From the NCBI GenBank assembly GCA_946558465.1, contig CAMNTM010000008.1, positions 1 through 64,000 on the forward strand: a DNA stretch of 64,000 nt, in the 5' to 3' direction. The DNA comes from an uncultured Lachnospiraceae bacterium. GTDB lineage: Bacteria; Bacillota; Clostridia; Lachnospirales; Lachnospiraceae. Position 1 is the stretch's first letter, and each line of letters starts with the position of its first letter. Below, piece after piece: positions 10,742 through 19,863 of the stretch. Both the position numbers and the translations under genes were made by a program. Below the pieces are notes generated by a model. That model was given only the letters and a program-made list of their open reading frames with translations, was not told the origin of the DNA and made no database searches.

Positions 10742-11236
10742 ATGGAAATGAATTTAATCGTTGCGGTAGATAAAAACTGGGCAATCGGCAAGGATAATAA
10801 AATGATGTGGAGCATCCCGGCAGATATGAAGTTTTTCCGGGAGACGACGAGGGGGAATATTGTGATCATGGGGAGAAAGACATTGGAGAGCTTTCCCCAG
10901 GGACAGCCGCTTAAGAACCGGGTAAATATTGTAATCACGGAAAATAAGGATTATAAGGTGAAAGGTGCAGTAGTTGTCCATAGTATAGAGGAGGCTGTCG
11001 AAGAGGCCGAGAAATATGAGGGTGAAATCTATGTAATCGGAGGAGAGAGCATTTACCGGGCTATGCTTTCTATGTGTGATACTGCTTTCATTACAAAGAT
11101 TGATCATGCCTATGATGCAGATACGTATTTTCCGAATCTTGATGAGGATCCCAAGTGGAGGATGACAAAAATCAGTGAAGAGCAGACCTGCTTTGATTTG
11201 GAATATTATTTTACAGTTTATGAGAGGGTAAGATAA
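10742..11236 (+). CDS. folA: dihydrofolate reductase
   Basis: MNLIVAVDKNWAIGKDNKMMWSIPADMKFFRETT, IVIMGRKTLESFP, YVIGGESIY. Confidence 0.96.
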   Translation: MEMNLIVAVDKNWAIGKDNKMMWSIPADMKFFRETTRGNIVIMGRKTLESFPQGQPLKNRVNIVITENKDYKVKGAVVVHSIEEAVEEAEKYEGEIYVIGGESIYRAMLSMCDTAFITKIDHAYDADTYFPNLDEDPKWRMTKISEEQTCFDLEYYFTVYERVR

Positions 11237-11241
11237 GTAAA

Positions 11242-12453
11242 ATGAGGATTTTAAGTATTACAGCGCAGAAGCCGAACAGTACGGGAAGCGGTGTATATCT
11301 GACGGAGCTTGTAAAGGAATATGCAGACGCAGGACATGAGCAGGCAGTTGTCGCCGGTGTATATGAGGAGGATATGGTAGAGCTTCCAGAGGGAATAAGT
11401 TTTTATCCGGTGTATTTTCGAAGCAGGAAACTGCCCTATCCGATTGCAGGTATGTCGGACGAGATGCCTTATGAAAGTACCAGGTACTGTGATATGACGC
11501 CGGAGATGGTAAGGCAGTTTAAAGAGGCCTTTCTGGAGGTGATTGAAAAAGCAGCAGGGGAGCTTAAGCCGGATGTAATTCTCTGTCATCATTTGTATCT
11601 TCTGACAGCAATGGTACGGGAACGATTTCCGGAGATAAAAATATATGGCTTCTGTCACAATACAGATTTGCGTCAGATGTGTAAAAATGAGCTTGAGAGA
11701 TGTTATATTAAGGAACAGATAGGTAAACTTGATCATATCTTTGTTCCCCAAAGGGCGCAGGAGGAAGCGATAAGGAGCGTTTATGGCATAAGAGCTGAGG
11801 AAGCGGCAGGAAGAGTTACAAGGGTCGGAACGGGCTATAACAGCCAGATATTTTTCCAAGATGGAACCAGGGCAGATGACGGTGTGGCGCACATGGTATT
11901 TGCCGGGAAAATAGCAGAGAAAAAAGGTGTGGCAAGCCTGATCCGAAGTCTCTCGTTACTGAGGCTTGACAGAGAAGATGTAAAGCTTTATCTGGCAGGA
12001 AGTACAGGAAACAAAGCAGAATATGAGGAAATAAGAAGGCTTGCAGGAGAGTGTCCCTGCCATATAGAATTCCTGGGGAGGCTTTCTCAGACTGAGCTTG
12101 CGAAGATTTATAACAGATGTGATATATTTGTTCTGCCCTCATTTTTCGAGGGAATTCCGCTTACTGTGATTGAAGCTCTGGCGTGTGGAGGCCGGGTTGT
12201 TATGACAGACCTTCCGGGGATACGGGAATGGATAGAAGAGGCAGCCCCCGGAGCAGACATTTGTTATGTAAGGCTTCCGGATATGCAAAATACCGATGAG
12301 CCGGTGAAGGCGTCTCTGCCGGAATTTGAAGAAAGGCTGGCGGAGGCGCTTAGGCATAGTATCATGCAGAAGAAGACGCGGTATGTCGATATGAGCCGGA
12401 TATCTTGGAGGCAGATTGCGGAGACGGTGATTGGGGCGGATTCAAAATATTGA
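11242..12453 (+). CDS. glycosyltransferase family 1/4 protein
   Basis: GSGVYLTELVKEYADAGHE N-domain; VFAGKIAEKKGVASLIRSL and FVLPSFFEGIPLTVIEALACG C-domain. Confidence 0.9.
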   Translation: MRILSITAQKPNSTGSGVYLTELVKEYADAGHEQAVVAGVYEEDMVELPEGISFYPVYFRSRKLPYPIAGMSDEMPYESTRYCDMTPEMVRQFKEAFLEVIEKAAGELKPDVILCHHLYLLTAMVRERFPEIKIYGFCHNTDLRQMCKNELERCYIKEQIGKLDHIFVPQRAQEEAIRSVYGIRAEEAAGRVTRVGTGYNSQIFFQDGTRADDGVAHMVFAGKIAEKKGVASLIRSLSLLRLDREDVKLYLAGSTGNKAEYEEIRRLAGECPCHIEFLGRLSQTELAKIYNRCDIFVLPSFFEGIPLTVIEALACGGRVVMTDLPGIREWIEEAAPGADICYVRLPDMQNTDEPVKASLPEFEERLAEALRHSIMQKKTRYVDMSRISWRQIAETVIGADSKY

Positions 12454-12460
12454 AAAATGG

Positions 12461-12490
12461 TTGACAATCTGTCAAATTATCAATTATAAT
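12461..12490 (+). promoter_or_regulatory. sigma-A-type promoter of the ilv T-box transcript
   Basis: TTGACA 12461-12466, 18-bp spacer, TATAAT 12485-12490. Confidence 0.6.
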
Positions 12491-12539
12491 AGATTCAATT
12501 ATCAGAGGTGCAGATGTTAAAATATTGCAATAGTAAAAT

Positions 12540-12820
12540 GCTATGACAGGGAGGAGTACATAGATACCTGAAGCCAAGAGAGAAGATGCCGGGTGAGAAT
12601 CTTCGTGACGGATTTATGGAAGTAGCCTTCGAGCAGTGAACCGAAAGGGAGAGGAGGTTCCCAAGTAGGCTTCAACGCAGTCCCTGCGTTATGAGGGAGC
12701 GGTATCGGAAATGTGAAAAAAGTTTCCTGTGCCGGCAGAGTGCATAGAATATTCTATGAATTTAGGTGGTAACACGGAGATTTATTCGCCCTAAGCTATA
12801 ATGGCTTGGGGCGTTTTTAT
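12540..12820 (+). promoter_or_regulatory. T-box leader upstream of ilvB
   Basis: T-box sequence aggtggtaacacgg (12764-12777) followed by terminator 12787-12818 (cgccctaagc/gcttggggcg + TTTTT); long structured leader before a BCAA operon. Confidence 0.9.
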
Positions 12821-12928
12821 CCTTAGTTGATAAAGTATACTTATATGAGTATCACGTAAAGCATGACCCTGGCAGGGCGGGCAGAGATGCCGTGTGTTTT
12901 GAGCCAGATTTTATAAACAGCAGGAGGT

Positions 12929-14656
12929 ATGTATATGAAGAAAATCAGCGGCAACAAGTTATTGGTAAAGGCACTGAGAGAGGAAGGAGTGGATACGATC
13001 TTCGGCTATCCGGGAGCCTGCACTATTGATATCAGTGATGAATTGTACAAGCAGGATTATACGAGGGTGATTCTGCCGAGGCAGGAGATTGCTCTTGTTC
13101 ATGAGGCAGATGCCTATGCGAGGTCCACAGGAAGGACAGGGGTATGTCTGGTAACCAGCGGCCCCGGAGCGACGAATCTGGTGACAGGTCTTGCGACGGC
13201 GTATTATGACAGCGTTCCGCTTGTATGCTTTACCGGACAGGTGGCGAGACATCTGATTGGTAATGATGCGTTTCAGGAGGTTGATATCGTTGGTATCACA
13301 AGAAGCATTACAAAATACGGCGTGGTCGTAAAAAAGAGGGAGGATTTGGGCAGAATCATTAAGGAAGCGTTCTATATTGCAAGAACTGGAAGGCCGGGCC
13401 CGGTGCTTATCGACCTGCCAAAGGATGTGATGGCTGAGCTTGGAAATCCTGAGTATCCAAAGGAGGTAAATATCCGGGGATATAAGCCCAGTACCGGAGT
13501 GCATATCGGACAGCTGAAGCGTTCTATCAAGATGCTAGGAAAGGCAAAGCGTCCGCTGTTTTTAGTGGGCGGCGGTGTAAACATTGCCCAAGCAAATGAG
13601 GTGTTTACCGAGCTGGTAAATCGTACACACGTTCCGGTTGTGACGACGGTTATGGGGAGAGGGGCCATTTCTACAAGGCATCCCTTATATGTGGGAAATC
13701 TGGGAATGCATGGGGCCTATGCCTGCAATATGGCGGTGAATGAATGTGACCTGCTATTTTCTATTGGGACGAGATTTAATGACAGAATTACCGGGAAGCT
13801 TCATTCCTTTGCGCCCCGTGCAAAGATTGTTCATATTGATATTGATACAGCAGCTATATCTAAAAATGTGCAGGTGGATGTTCCTATTGTGGCAGATGCG
13901 AAGGAAGCCATTGAAAAAATGCTGGAATATGTAGAGGAATGTGGTACGAAGAAATGGCTGGAGCAGGTAGAGGAGTGGAAAAGAGAACATCCGCTTGAAA
14001 TGAAAAAGAAGCCGGTTATGACACCACAGGATGTTCTGGATGCCGTTAATGAGATGTTTGAGGAGTGCATTCTGGTTACAGACGTAGGACAGCATCAGAT
14101 GTTTACCGCGCAGTTTGCGGAGATTACGGAAAGGAAAAAGCTTCTGATGTCCGGAGGGCTTGGAACGATGGGTTATGGGCTTCCAGGAGCAATCGGAGCG
14201 AAGATTGGAAATCCGGACACGCCGGTCATTTCTATTTCCGGTGACGGCGGTATGCAGATGAATATTCAGGAGCTGGCTACGGCTGTGCTTGAGGAGCTTC
14301 CGATTATTTCCTGCATTTTTAATAATAATAATCTGGGCATGGTGCGCCAGTGGCAGAAGCTGTTTTACGGAAAGCGCTATTCCATGACCTGTCTCCGCTC
14401 CGGGGCTGCCTGCAGGGGAAAATGTGGAGAGGTGGAATGCCCGAAGTACACACCGGATTTTGTAAAGCTGGCAGAAAGCTATGGTGCAAAGGGAATCCGA
14501 GTGTCCAAAAAAGAAGAAATCAGACCTGCATTTGAGGAAGCAATGAAGAGTACAAAAGTGCCGACGATTATTGAATTCGAGATTGATCCGGAAGACTTGG
14601 TGTATCCGATGATTCAGCCGGGCGGAACCCTGGAAGATATGATTCTTGATTGTTAG
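12929..14656 (+). CDS. ilvB: acetolactate synthase, large subunit
   Basis: GYPGACTIDISDELY, GPGATNLVTGLATAYYDSVPLV, ThDP motif SGDGGMQMNIQELATA. Confidence 0.96.
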   Translation: MYMKKISGNKLLVKALREEGVDTIFGYPGACTIDISDELYKQDYTRVILPRQEIALVHEADAYARSTGRTGVCLVTSGPGATNLVTGLATAYYDSVPLVCFTGQVARHLIGNDAFQEVDIVGITRSITKYGVVVKKREDLGRIIKEAFYIARTGRPGPVLIDLPKDVMAELGNPEYPKEVNIRGYKPSTGVHIGQLKRSIKMLGKAKRPLFLVGGGVNIAQANEVFTELVNRTHVPVVTTVMGRGAISTRHPLYVGNLGMHGAYACNMAVNECDLLFSIGTRFNDRITGKLHSFAPRAKIVHIDIDTAAISKNVQVDVPIVADAKEAIEKMLEYVEECGTKKWLEQVEEWKREHPLEMKKKPVMTPQDVLDAVNEMFEECILVTDVGQHQMFTAQFAEITERKKLLMSGGLGTMGYGLPGAIGAKIGNPDTPVISISGDGGMQMNIQELATAVLEELPIISCIFNNNNLGMVRQWQKLFYGKRYSMTCLRSGAACRGKCGEVECPKYTPDFVKLAESYGAKGIRVSKKEEIRPAFEEAMKSTKVPTIIEFEIDPEDLVYPMIQPGGTLEDMILDC

Positions 14657-14668
14657 GAGGAGAAAATA

Positions 14669-15175
14669 ATGAATGGAATGAAAAAAAGATGGCTTTCTCT
14701 GTATGTGGAAAATCAGGACGGCGTCCTGTCTAAAATATCCGGGCTTTTCTCTGGAAAATCTTATAATATAGACAGTCTGACAGTGGGAACGACAGAGGAC
14801 CCGACAATCTCTCGGATGACAATTGCAACAGTCAGTGATGACGAGACGTTTGAGCAGATAAAAAAGCAGCTGAATCGTCTGGTGGAGGTCATAAAGGTGA
14901 TTGACTTTACTAATATATTTGTGCGGATGAAAGAGATTATGTATATCAAGGTAAAGAAATGTACGCCGGAGGATAAGGTAGAGTGCTTCCAAATAGCAGA
15001 GACCTTCAAGGCAAAGGTGATTGATTATGGCAAGGACAGCCTTCTGCTGGAATTTGTACAGACAGCGACGAAAAATGATGCAGTTGTGAAGCTTATGAAA
15101 GAAGAGTTTAAGAGTATTGAAGTGGTAAGAGGCGGAAGCGTCGGGATTGAATCGATCAGTATGATGGAGCGGTAG
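14669..15175 (+). CDS. ilvN: acetolactate synthase, small (regulatory) subunit
   Basis: ACT domain LYVENQDGVLSKISGLFSGKSYNIDSLTVG; adjacent to ilvB. Confidence 0.95.
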   Translation: MNGMKKRWLSLYVENQDGVLSKISGLFSGKSYNIDSLTVGTTEDPTISRMTIATVSDDETFEQIKKQLNRLVEVIKVIDFTNIFVRMKEIMYIKVKKCTPEDKVECFQIAETFKAKVIDYGKDSLLLEFVQTATKNDAVVKLMKEEFKSIEVVRGGSVGIESISMMER

Positions 15176-15259
15176 AGTGTAAATAAAAGGATTTCTATTG
15201 TTTAAGACTTAGGATGTATTATTACATAGTGCAAGTGCGATTTATTCAGGAGGTCTATT

Positions 15260-16168
15260 ATGGGGTTTAAAAGTGTAGAAAAAGCGGTTAAGCCTTTTTT
15301 GAAGTGGGCGGGCGGTAAAGGTCAGCTTCTTCATGAAATTGAGAGATATTATCCTTTTCCTGGCGGTCGTATTACAAAATATGCAGAGCCGTTTGTAGGC
15401 GGCGGAGCAGTTCTGTTTGATATTCTCAGCAAGTATGATTTAGATGAAGTTTTTATCAGTGATATAAATGCAGAGCTCATCAATACCTATCATACTATCC
15501 GTGATGATATTGAAGAACTTATTTGGCTGCTTTCAAAATTTCAAAAAGAGTATATACCTTTTGATAAAGAAGAACGTAAAAGTTATTATATGACTAAAAG
15601 AAAGCGTTTCAATGATATAAAGGTCAATGGGGATGCAACTATCAATACTGAGAAGGCGGCGCTTATGATTTTTCTTAATAAGACCTGCTTTAATGGTTTG
15701 TACCGTGTCAATAAAAAAGGGTTATTTAATGTTCCCATGGGAGCTTATAAGAATCCCATGATTTGTGATGAAAATAATCTTCGTGCAGTATCTGAAAAGT
15801 TACAAGGAGTGGCTATTGTGCGTGGAGATTATAGAAAATCAGCTGATTTCATTGACAAAAATACGTTTGTTTATTTTGATCCGCCTTACAGGCCTATCAC
15901 TGATACAGCGAGTTTTACAGCTTATACTGAGAACTCGTTTAATGATGCAGAGCAGATTGAGCTGGCAGGATTTGTGGATGATATGGACAGGAAAGGCGCA
16001 AAAATTGTAATCAGCAATTCTGATCCGAAAAACTCAGACGCAGAAGATGATTTTTTCGATAATATATACTCTGCTCATAAAATTCAACGGGTTGAGGCAG
16101 CTCGGATGATTAACTGCAACAGCGGCGCAAGGGGTAAAATTAAAGAACTGCTTATTTCTAATTTTTAA
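15260..16168 (+). CDS. DNA adenine methyltransferase (Dam/DpnIIM-type)
   Basis: KPFLKWAGGKGQLL, EPFVGGGAVLFD, YFDPPYRPI; next to a DpnII-type endonuclease. Confidence 0.95.
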   Translation: MGFKSVEKAVKPFLKWAGGKGQLLHEIERYYPFPGGRITKYAEPFVGGGAVLFDILSKYDLDEVFISDINAELINTYHTIRDDIEELIWLLSKFQKEYIPFDKEERKSYYMTKRKRFNDIKVNGDATINTEKAALMIFLNKTCFNGLYRVNKKGLFNVPMGAYKNPMICDENNLRAVSEKLQGVAIVRGDYRKSADFIDKNTFVYFDPPYRPITDTASFTAYTENSFNDAEQIELAGFVDDMDRKGAKIVISNSDPKNSDAEDDFFDNIYSAHKIQRVEAARMINCNSGARGKIKELLISNF

Positions 16169-16180
16169 GGAGGTCAAGTT

Positions 16181-16360
16181 ATGCCATATGGAGAATATGC
16201 ACAATGTCCATGCTGCAAAAAAACAGCATATGACAAGGACGAGATAGAGAAAGAATTTGGCTATAGGAATGTGGGAGATGGTCGGCATATTCCGCAATCA
16301 TACTGCCGTAAATGTCGTTCGGCAGGTTGTGAGGCAGGAAAGCCTTGTAAAGTAAAATAA
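16181..16360 (+). CDS. 59-aa Cys-rich (zinc-ribbon-like) protein inside the DpnII-type locus
   Basis: ATG with aaggagg RBS; translates to MPYGEYAQCPCCKKTAYDKDEIEKEFGYRNVGDGRHIPQSYCRKCRSAGCEAGKPCKVK*; CPCC...YCRKC; below the 60-aa ORF track cutoff. Confidence 0.75.
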   Translation: MPYGEYAQCPCCKKTAYDKDEIEKEFGYRNVGDGRHIPQSYCRKCRSAGCEAGKPCKVK

Positions 16361-16369
16361 GGAGATTAT

Positions 16370-17251
16370 ATGTCAAATAGAGATTTTAACACATGGCTGT
16401 CAAGTTTCCGTAACAGTATAGCGGACTATAAATATTACATAGATTTTGAAAAAGTTTATAGAAATGTAGATACTATAAGGATCGAATTAAATATTTTAAA
16501 TTCTCTTATTGGTTCAAAAGACATTGAAGCTGATTTTGAGAATTTAATGAGAAGATATCCTGAAGTATCAAAATGTATTCCGCTGCTTTTAGCGGTTAGG
16601 ACGAATGAGATATACTGTCAAGATAAAAATGGTGGATATTTATTTCAATTTGATTTCAGCAAATATCCGCCCAATAGTCATATTTACTATGAAAGATATA
16701 AATACTTTATGAGGGAAACAGGATTGTTCGATTTGCTGGAAAAGCATATAGTAAATAATTTAGTTGATTATGCAACTGGTGTTGAAACTGGTCTTGATTC
16801 AAATGGACGAAAAAACCGCGGCGGACATCTTATGGAAGATTTAGTTGAGAGTTTTATTCAAGATGCAGGATTTGTTAAGAATGTTAATTATTTCAAGGAA
16901 ATGTATATTCATCAGATTACAGGTAAGTGGAATATAAATTTGTCAGCTATTTCGAATCAGGGTAAAACGGAAAAGCGTTTTGATTTTGTGATTAAAACGT
17001 CAAGTATGATATATGGTATTGAGACTAATTTCTATGGCGGCGGCGGAAGTAAATTAAATGAAACAGCCCGCAGTTATAAAACGCTTGCTTGGGAAACTGA
17101 AGAAATAGATGGTTTCATATTTGTTTGGTTTACTGATGGAAAGGGCTGGACAAGTGCTCGTAATAATCTTGAGGAAACTTTTGATGTAATGCAGCACATC
17201 TACAATATCAAAGATTTAGAAAATGGTATAATTAATGAGGTTTTTAAATAA
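16370..17251 (+). CDS. Type II restriction endonuclease, DpnII/MboI family (predicted GATC-specific)
   Basis: RKNRGGHLMEDLVESFI, KRFDFVIKTSSMIYGIETNFYGGGGSKLNETARSYK, FVWFTDGKGW. Confidence 0.93.
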   Translation: MSNRDFNTWLSSFRNSIADYKYYIDFEKVYRNVDTIRIELNILNSLIGSKDIEADFENLMRRYPEVSKCIPLLLAVRTNEIYCQDKNGGYLFQFDFSKYPPNSHIYYERYKYFMRETGLFDLLEKHIVNNLVDYATGVETGLDSNGRKNRGGHLMEDLVESFIQDAGFVKNVNYFKEMYIHQITGKWNINLSAISNQGKTEKRFDFVIKTSSMIYGIETNFYGGGGSKLNETARSYKTLAWETEEIDGFIFVWFTDGKGWTSARNNLEETFDVMQHIYNIKDLENGIINEVFK

Positions 17252-18000
17252 TGGCAAAAAAGATAACAAAATGGCAGCCAGAAGATTTTGAATTGGAAAT
17301 GACTACTCATTGGTCTTTTCCGAAACGGGGGGATTGGGCAACCCACGATGCAAAATGGCGTGGTAATTGGTCGCCCTATATTCCTCGTAATATATTACTT
17401 CGTTATTCAAAAGAAAAGGACTTGGTTCTTGATCAATTTGCAGGGGGCGGTACAACTCTTGTAGAGGCAAAGCTGCTTAACCGTAATATTATCGGTGTAG
17501 ATGTTAATGACGTGGCTCTTGACCGTTGCAGAGAAAAGACTAGTTTTGAACACGAAGGTGCAAATGGGGATGTAAGAATTCATAAAGGGGATGCGCGTAA
17601 TCTTGATTTTATACCGAATCAAAGCATTGATCTTATTTGTACCCATCCGCCTTATGCTGATATTATTAAGTATAGTGAAGATATATCAGAAGATTTATCG
17701 CATTTGAAGATCAAAGATTTTCTTGAAGAAATGAAAAAGGTAGCAGCTGAGAGCTATCGGGTTTTGAAAGAAGACAAATTTTGTGCCGTTCTTATGGGAG
17801 ATACGCGCCAAAATGGACATATGATACCAATGTCTTTTGATGTTATGCGTATTTTTGAAGATGCGGGATTTAGACTTAAAGAGCTTATCATCAAAGAACA
17901 GCACAATTGTAAGGCTACAGGATATTGGAAAACTAATAGTATAAGATATAACTTCTTGTTAATTGCACACGAGTATTTATTTGTGTTTAGAAAGAAATGA
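17251..18000 (+). CDS. site-specific DNA methyltransferase (motif I before motif IV)
   Basis: DQFAGGGTTLVEAKLLNRNIIGVDVN followed by ICTHPPYADIIKYS; start overlaps the end of the DpnII-type ORF. Confidence 0.85.
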   Translation: MAKKITKWQPEDFELEMTTHWSFPKRGDWATHDAKWRGNWSPYIPRNILLRYSKEKDLVLDQFAGGGTTLVEAKLLNRNIIGVDVNDVALDRCREKTSFEHEGANGDVRIHKGDARNLDFIPNQSIDLICTHPPYADIIKYSEDISEDLSHLKIKDFLEEMKKVAAESYRVLKEDKFCAVLMGDTRQNGHMIPMSFDVMRIFEDAGFRLKELIIKEQHNCKATGYWKTNSIRYNFLLIAHEYLFVFRKK

Positions 18001-18227
18001 CATCATAAGATTTTAAGTTTATGATAGAAAAGTCGTTTAATAAGGGCATTTATGAGAAGCAATTGTAGACAATTGCGGCCGAAAAATTAGAAATAAAAAA
18101 CAGAGTGCGCTCTTGAATTGTAGTATATACCGTATTATAATAAAAGGGAATGGATATCAGATTATAAGTATGACAGCGGAGATACCGATATCAGGGCTGT
18201 TATGATGAAGGGACGGAGGAATGGACG

Positions 18228-19253
18228 ATGGAGAAAAAGAATATTGACTGGGCAAATCTTGGATTCAGCTACATAGAGACGGATAAGAGATATGTGTCGA
18301 ATTACAAGGACGGTGCATGGGATGAGGGAGGTTTGACCTCAGACGCGAATGTGGTGATTAATGAGTGTGCCTGTGTGCTTCAGTACGCGCAGACCTGCTT
18401 TGAGGGACTTAAGGCTTATACGGCAGAAAATGGAGATATTGTAATGTTCCGTCCGGATCTGAATGCAAAAAGAATGGCGGACACGGCAAAAAGACTGGAG
18501 ATGCCTTCCTTCCCGGAGGATAGATTCATTGAAGCGGTAAAGCAGGTAGTAGAGGCAAATGCAGCATATGTTCCGCCGTATGGTTCAGGCGCAACCCTTT
18601 ATATCCGGCCGTATTTGTTTGGTTCAAATGCAGTTATCGGCGTAAAGCCTGCAGATGAATATCAGTTCCGTGTATTTACGACTCCGGTAGGACCGTATTT
18701 TAAGGGAGGTGCGAAGCCGATTACCATCCGCGTGTGTGACTTTGACCGTGCCGCACCGCACGGAACCGGTCATGTAAAGGCAGGACTTAACTATGCAATG
18801 AGTCTTCATGCAATCGTGGATGCGCATAATGAAGGATATGATGAAAATATGTATCTCGATGCAGCTACAAGGACAAAGGTAGAAGAAACCGGAGGTGCAA
18901 ATTTTATCTTTGTGACAAGGGATAATAAGGTGGTAACTCCAAAGTCAGATACGATTTTACCGTCCATTACAAGACGTTCGATTATGCATGTTGCGAAGGA
19001 GTATCTGGGACTTGAGGTAGAGGAACGAGAGGTTCCTTTTGATGAGGTGAAGGATTTTGCAGAGTGCGGTCTCTGCGGAACAGCGGCGGTAATCTCTCCG
19101 GTAGGGAAGGTAGTAGATCATGGAAAGGAAATCTGCTTCCCAAGCGGAATGGATGAGATGGGTCCTGTTACAAAGAAGCTGTATGATACCCTGACAGGAA
19201 TCCAGATGGGGCATATCGAAGCGCCAGAAGGATGGATCTGTAAGGTGTGCTAA
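18228..19253 (+). CDS. ilvE: branched-chain amino acid aminotransferase
   Basis: YAQTCFEGLKAY, VKAGLNYAMSLHA, EETGGANFIFV. Confidence 0.95.
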   Translation: MEKKNIDWANLGFSYIETDKRYVSNYKDGAWDEGGLTSDANVVINECACVLQYAQTCFEGLKAYTAENGDIVMFRPDLNAKRMADTAKRLEMPSFPEDRFIEAVKQVVEANAAYVPPYGSGATLYIRPYLFGSNAVIGVKPADEYQFRVFTTPVGPYFKGGAKPITIRVCDFDRAAPHGTGHVKAGLNYAMSLHAIVDAHNEGYDENMYLDAATRTKVEETGGANFIFVTRDNKVVTPKSDTILPSITRRSIMHVAKEYLGLEVEEREVPFDEVKDFAECGLCGTAAVISPVGKVVDHGKEICFPSGMDEMGPVTKKLYDTLTGIQMGHIEAPEGWICKVC

Positions 19254-19435
19254 ATAATAAAGTGTGTTGACTAAGGTGTTAATAAAATAATATGTAAAAA
19301 TGCTGCAATTCGGCAAGATGCTCGAATATGCAGCTTTTTTAATACAAAAGTAAACAGCGTTCTGCATAAAATATAATGTTTGTAAATAATTTTCGACTTC
19401 GTAATATAAAAATTTTGATAAACAGTATAAAACAG

Positions 19436-19464
19436 TTGACAACAGTTATAAACTGTTATATACT
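19436..19464 (+). promoter_or_regulatory. promoter with dyad operator in the spacer upstream of the GntR gene
   Basis: TTGACA 19436-19441, 17-bp spacer, TATACT 19459-19464; dyad aacagtt-ata-aactgtt 19441-19457. Confidence 0.6.
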
Positions 19465-19487
19465 GTTTATAACGAAGGAGGGGTAAG

Positions 19488-19859
19488 ATGAAATTAATTA
19501 TTAATAACTCTTCCATGCAGCCCATGTATGAGCAGATTGGAATGCAGATTAAAAATCTTATTATGCATGGAGAATTAAAAGAAGAAGAAATGCTCCCGTC
19601 GGTTCGTACTTTAGCTAAAGAAATCAAGGTCAGTGCACTGACTGTAAAAAAAGCATACGATGCTTTGGAATCAGAAGGCTTCGTTGTTACCGTACATGGA
19701 AAAGGAAGCTTTGTAGCATCCTTCAATCAAAATCTTTTGATTGAGGAGAAGAAAAAGGAAGTAGAAGCTGATTTGGAGACGGCCATCCGAAAAGGCAGAG
19801 GCTGCGGTATGACCAATCAGGAAATTGCAGATTTATTCTATATTGTTTTGGAGGACTAA
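19488..19859 (+). CDS. GntR family transcriptional regulator (YtrA-like)
   Basis: MYEQIGMQIKNLIMHGELKEEEMLPSVRTLAKEIKVSALTVKKAYDALESEGFVVTVHGKGSFV wHTH; followed by ABC genes. Confidence 0.92.
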   Translation: MKLIINNSSMQPMYEQIGMQIKNLIMHGELKEEEMLPSVRTLAKEIKVSALTVKKAYDALESEGFVVTVHGKGSFVASFNQNLLIEEKKKEVEADLETAIRKGRGCGMTNQEIADLFYIVLED

Positions 19860-19863
19860 TGAG

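Noticed and set aside
15260-18000. GATC depletion inside the DpnII-type island
   Set aside because: Several GATC sites are visible (around 15888, 16020, 17429, 17629, 17706), so strong avoidance is not supported by eye.
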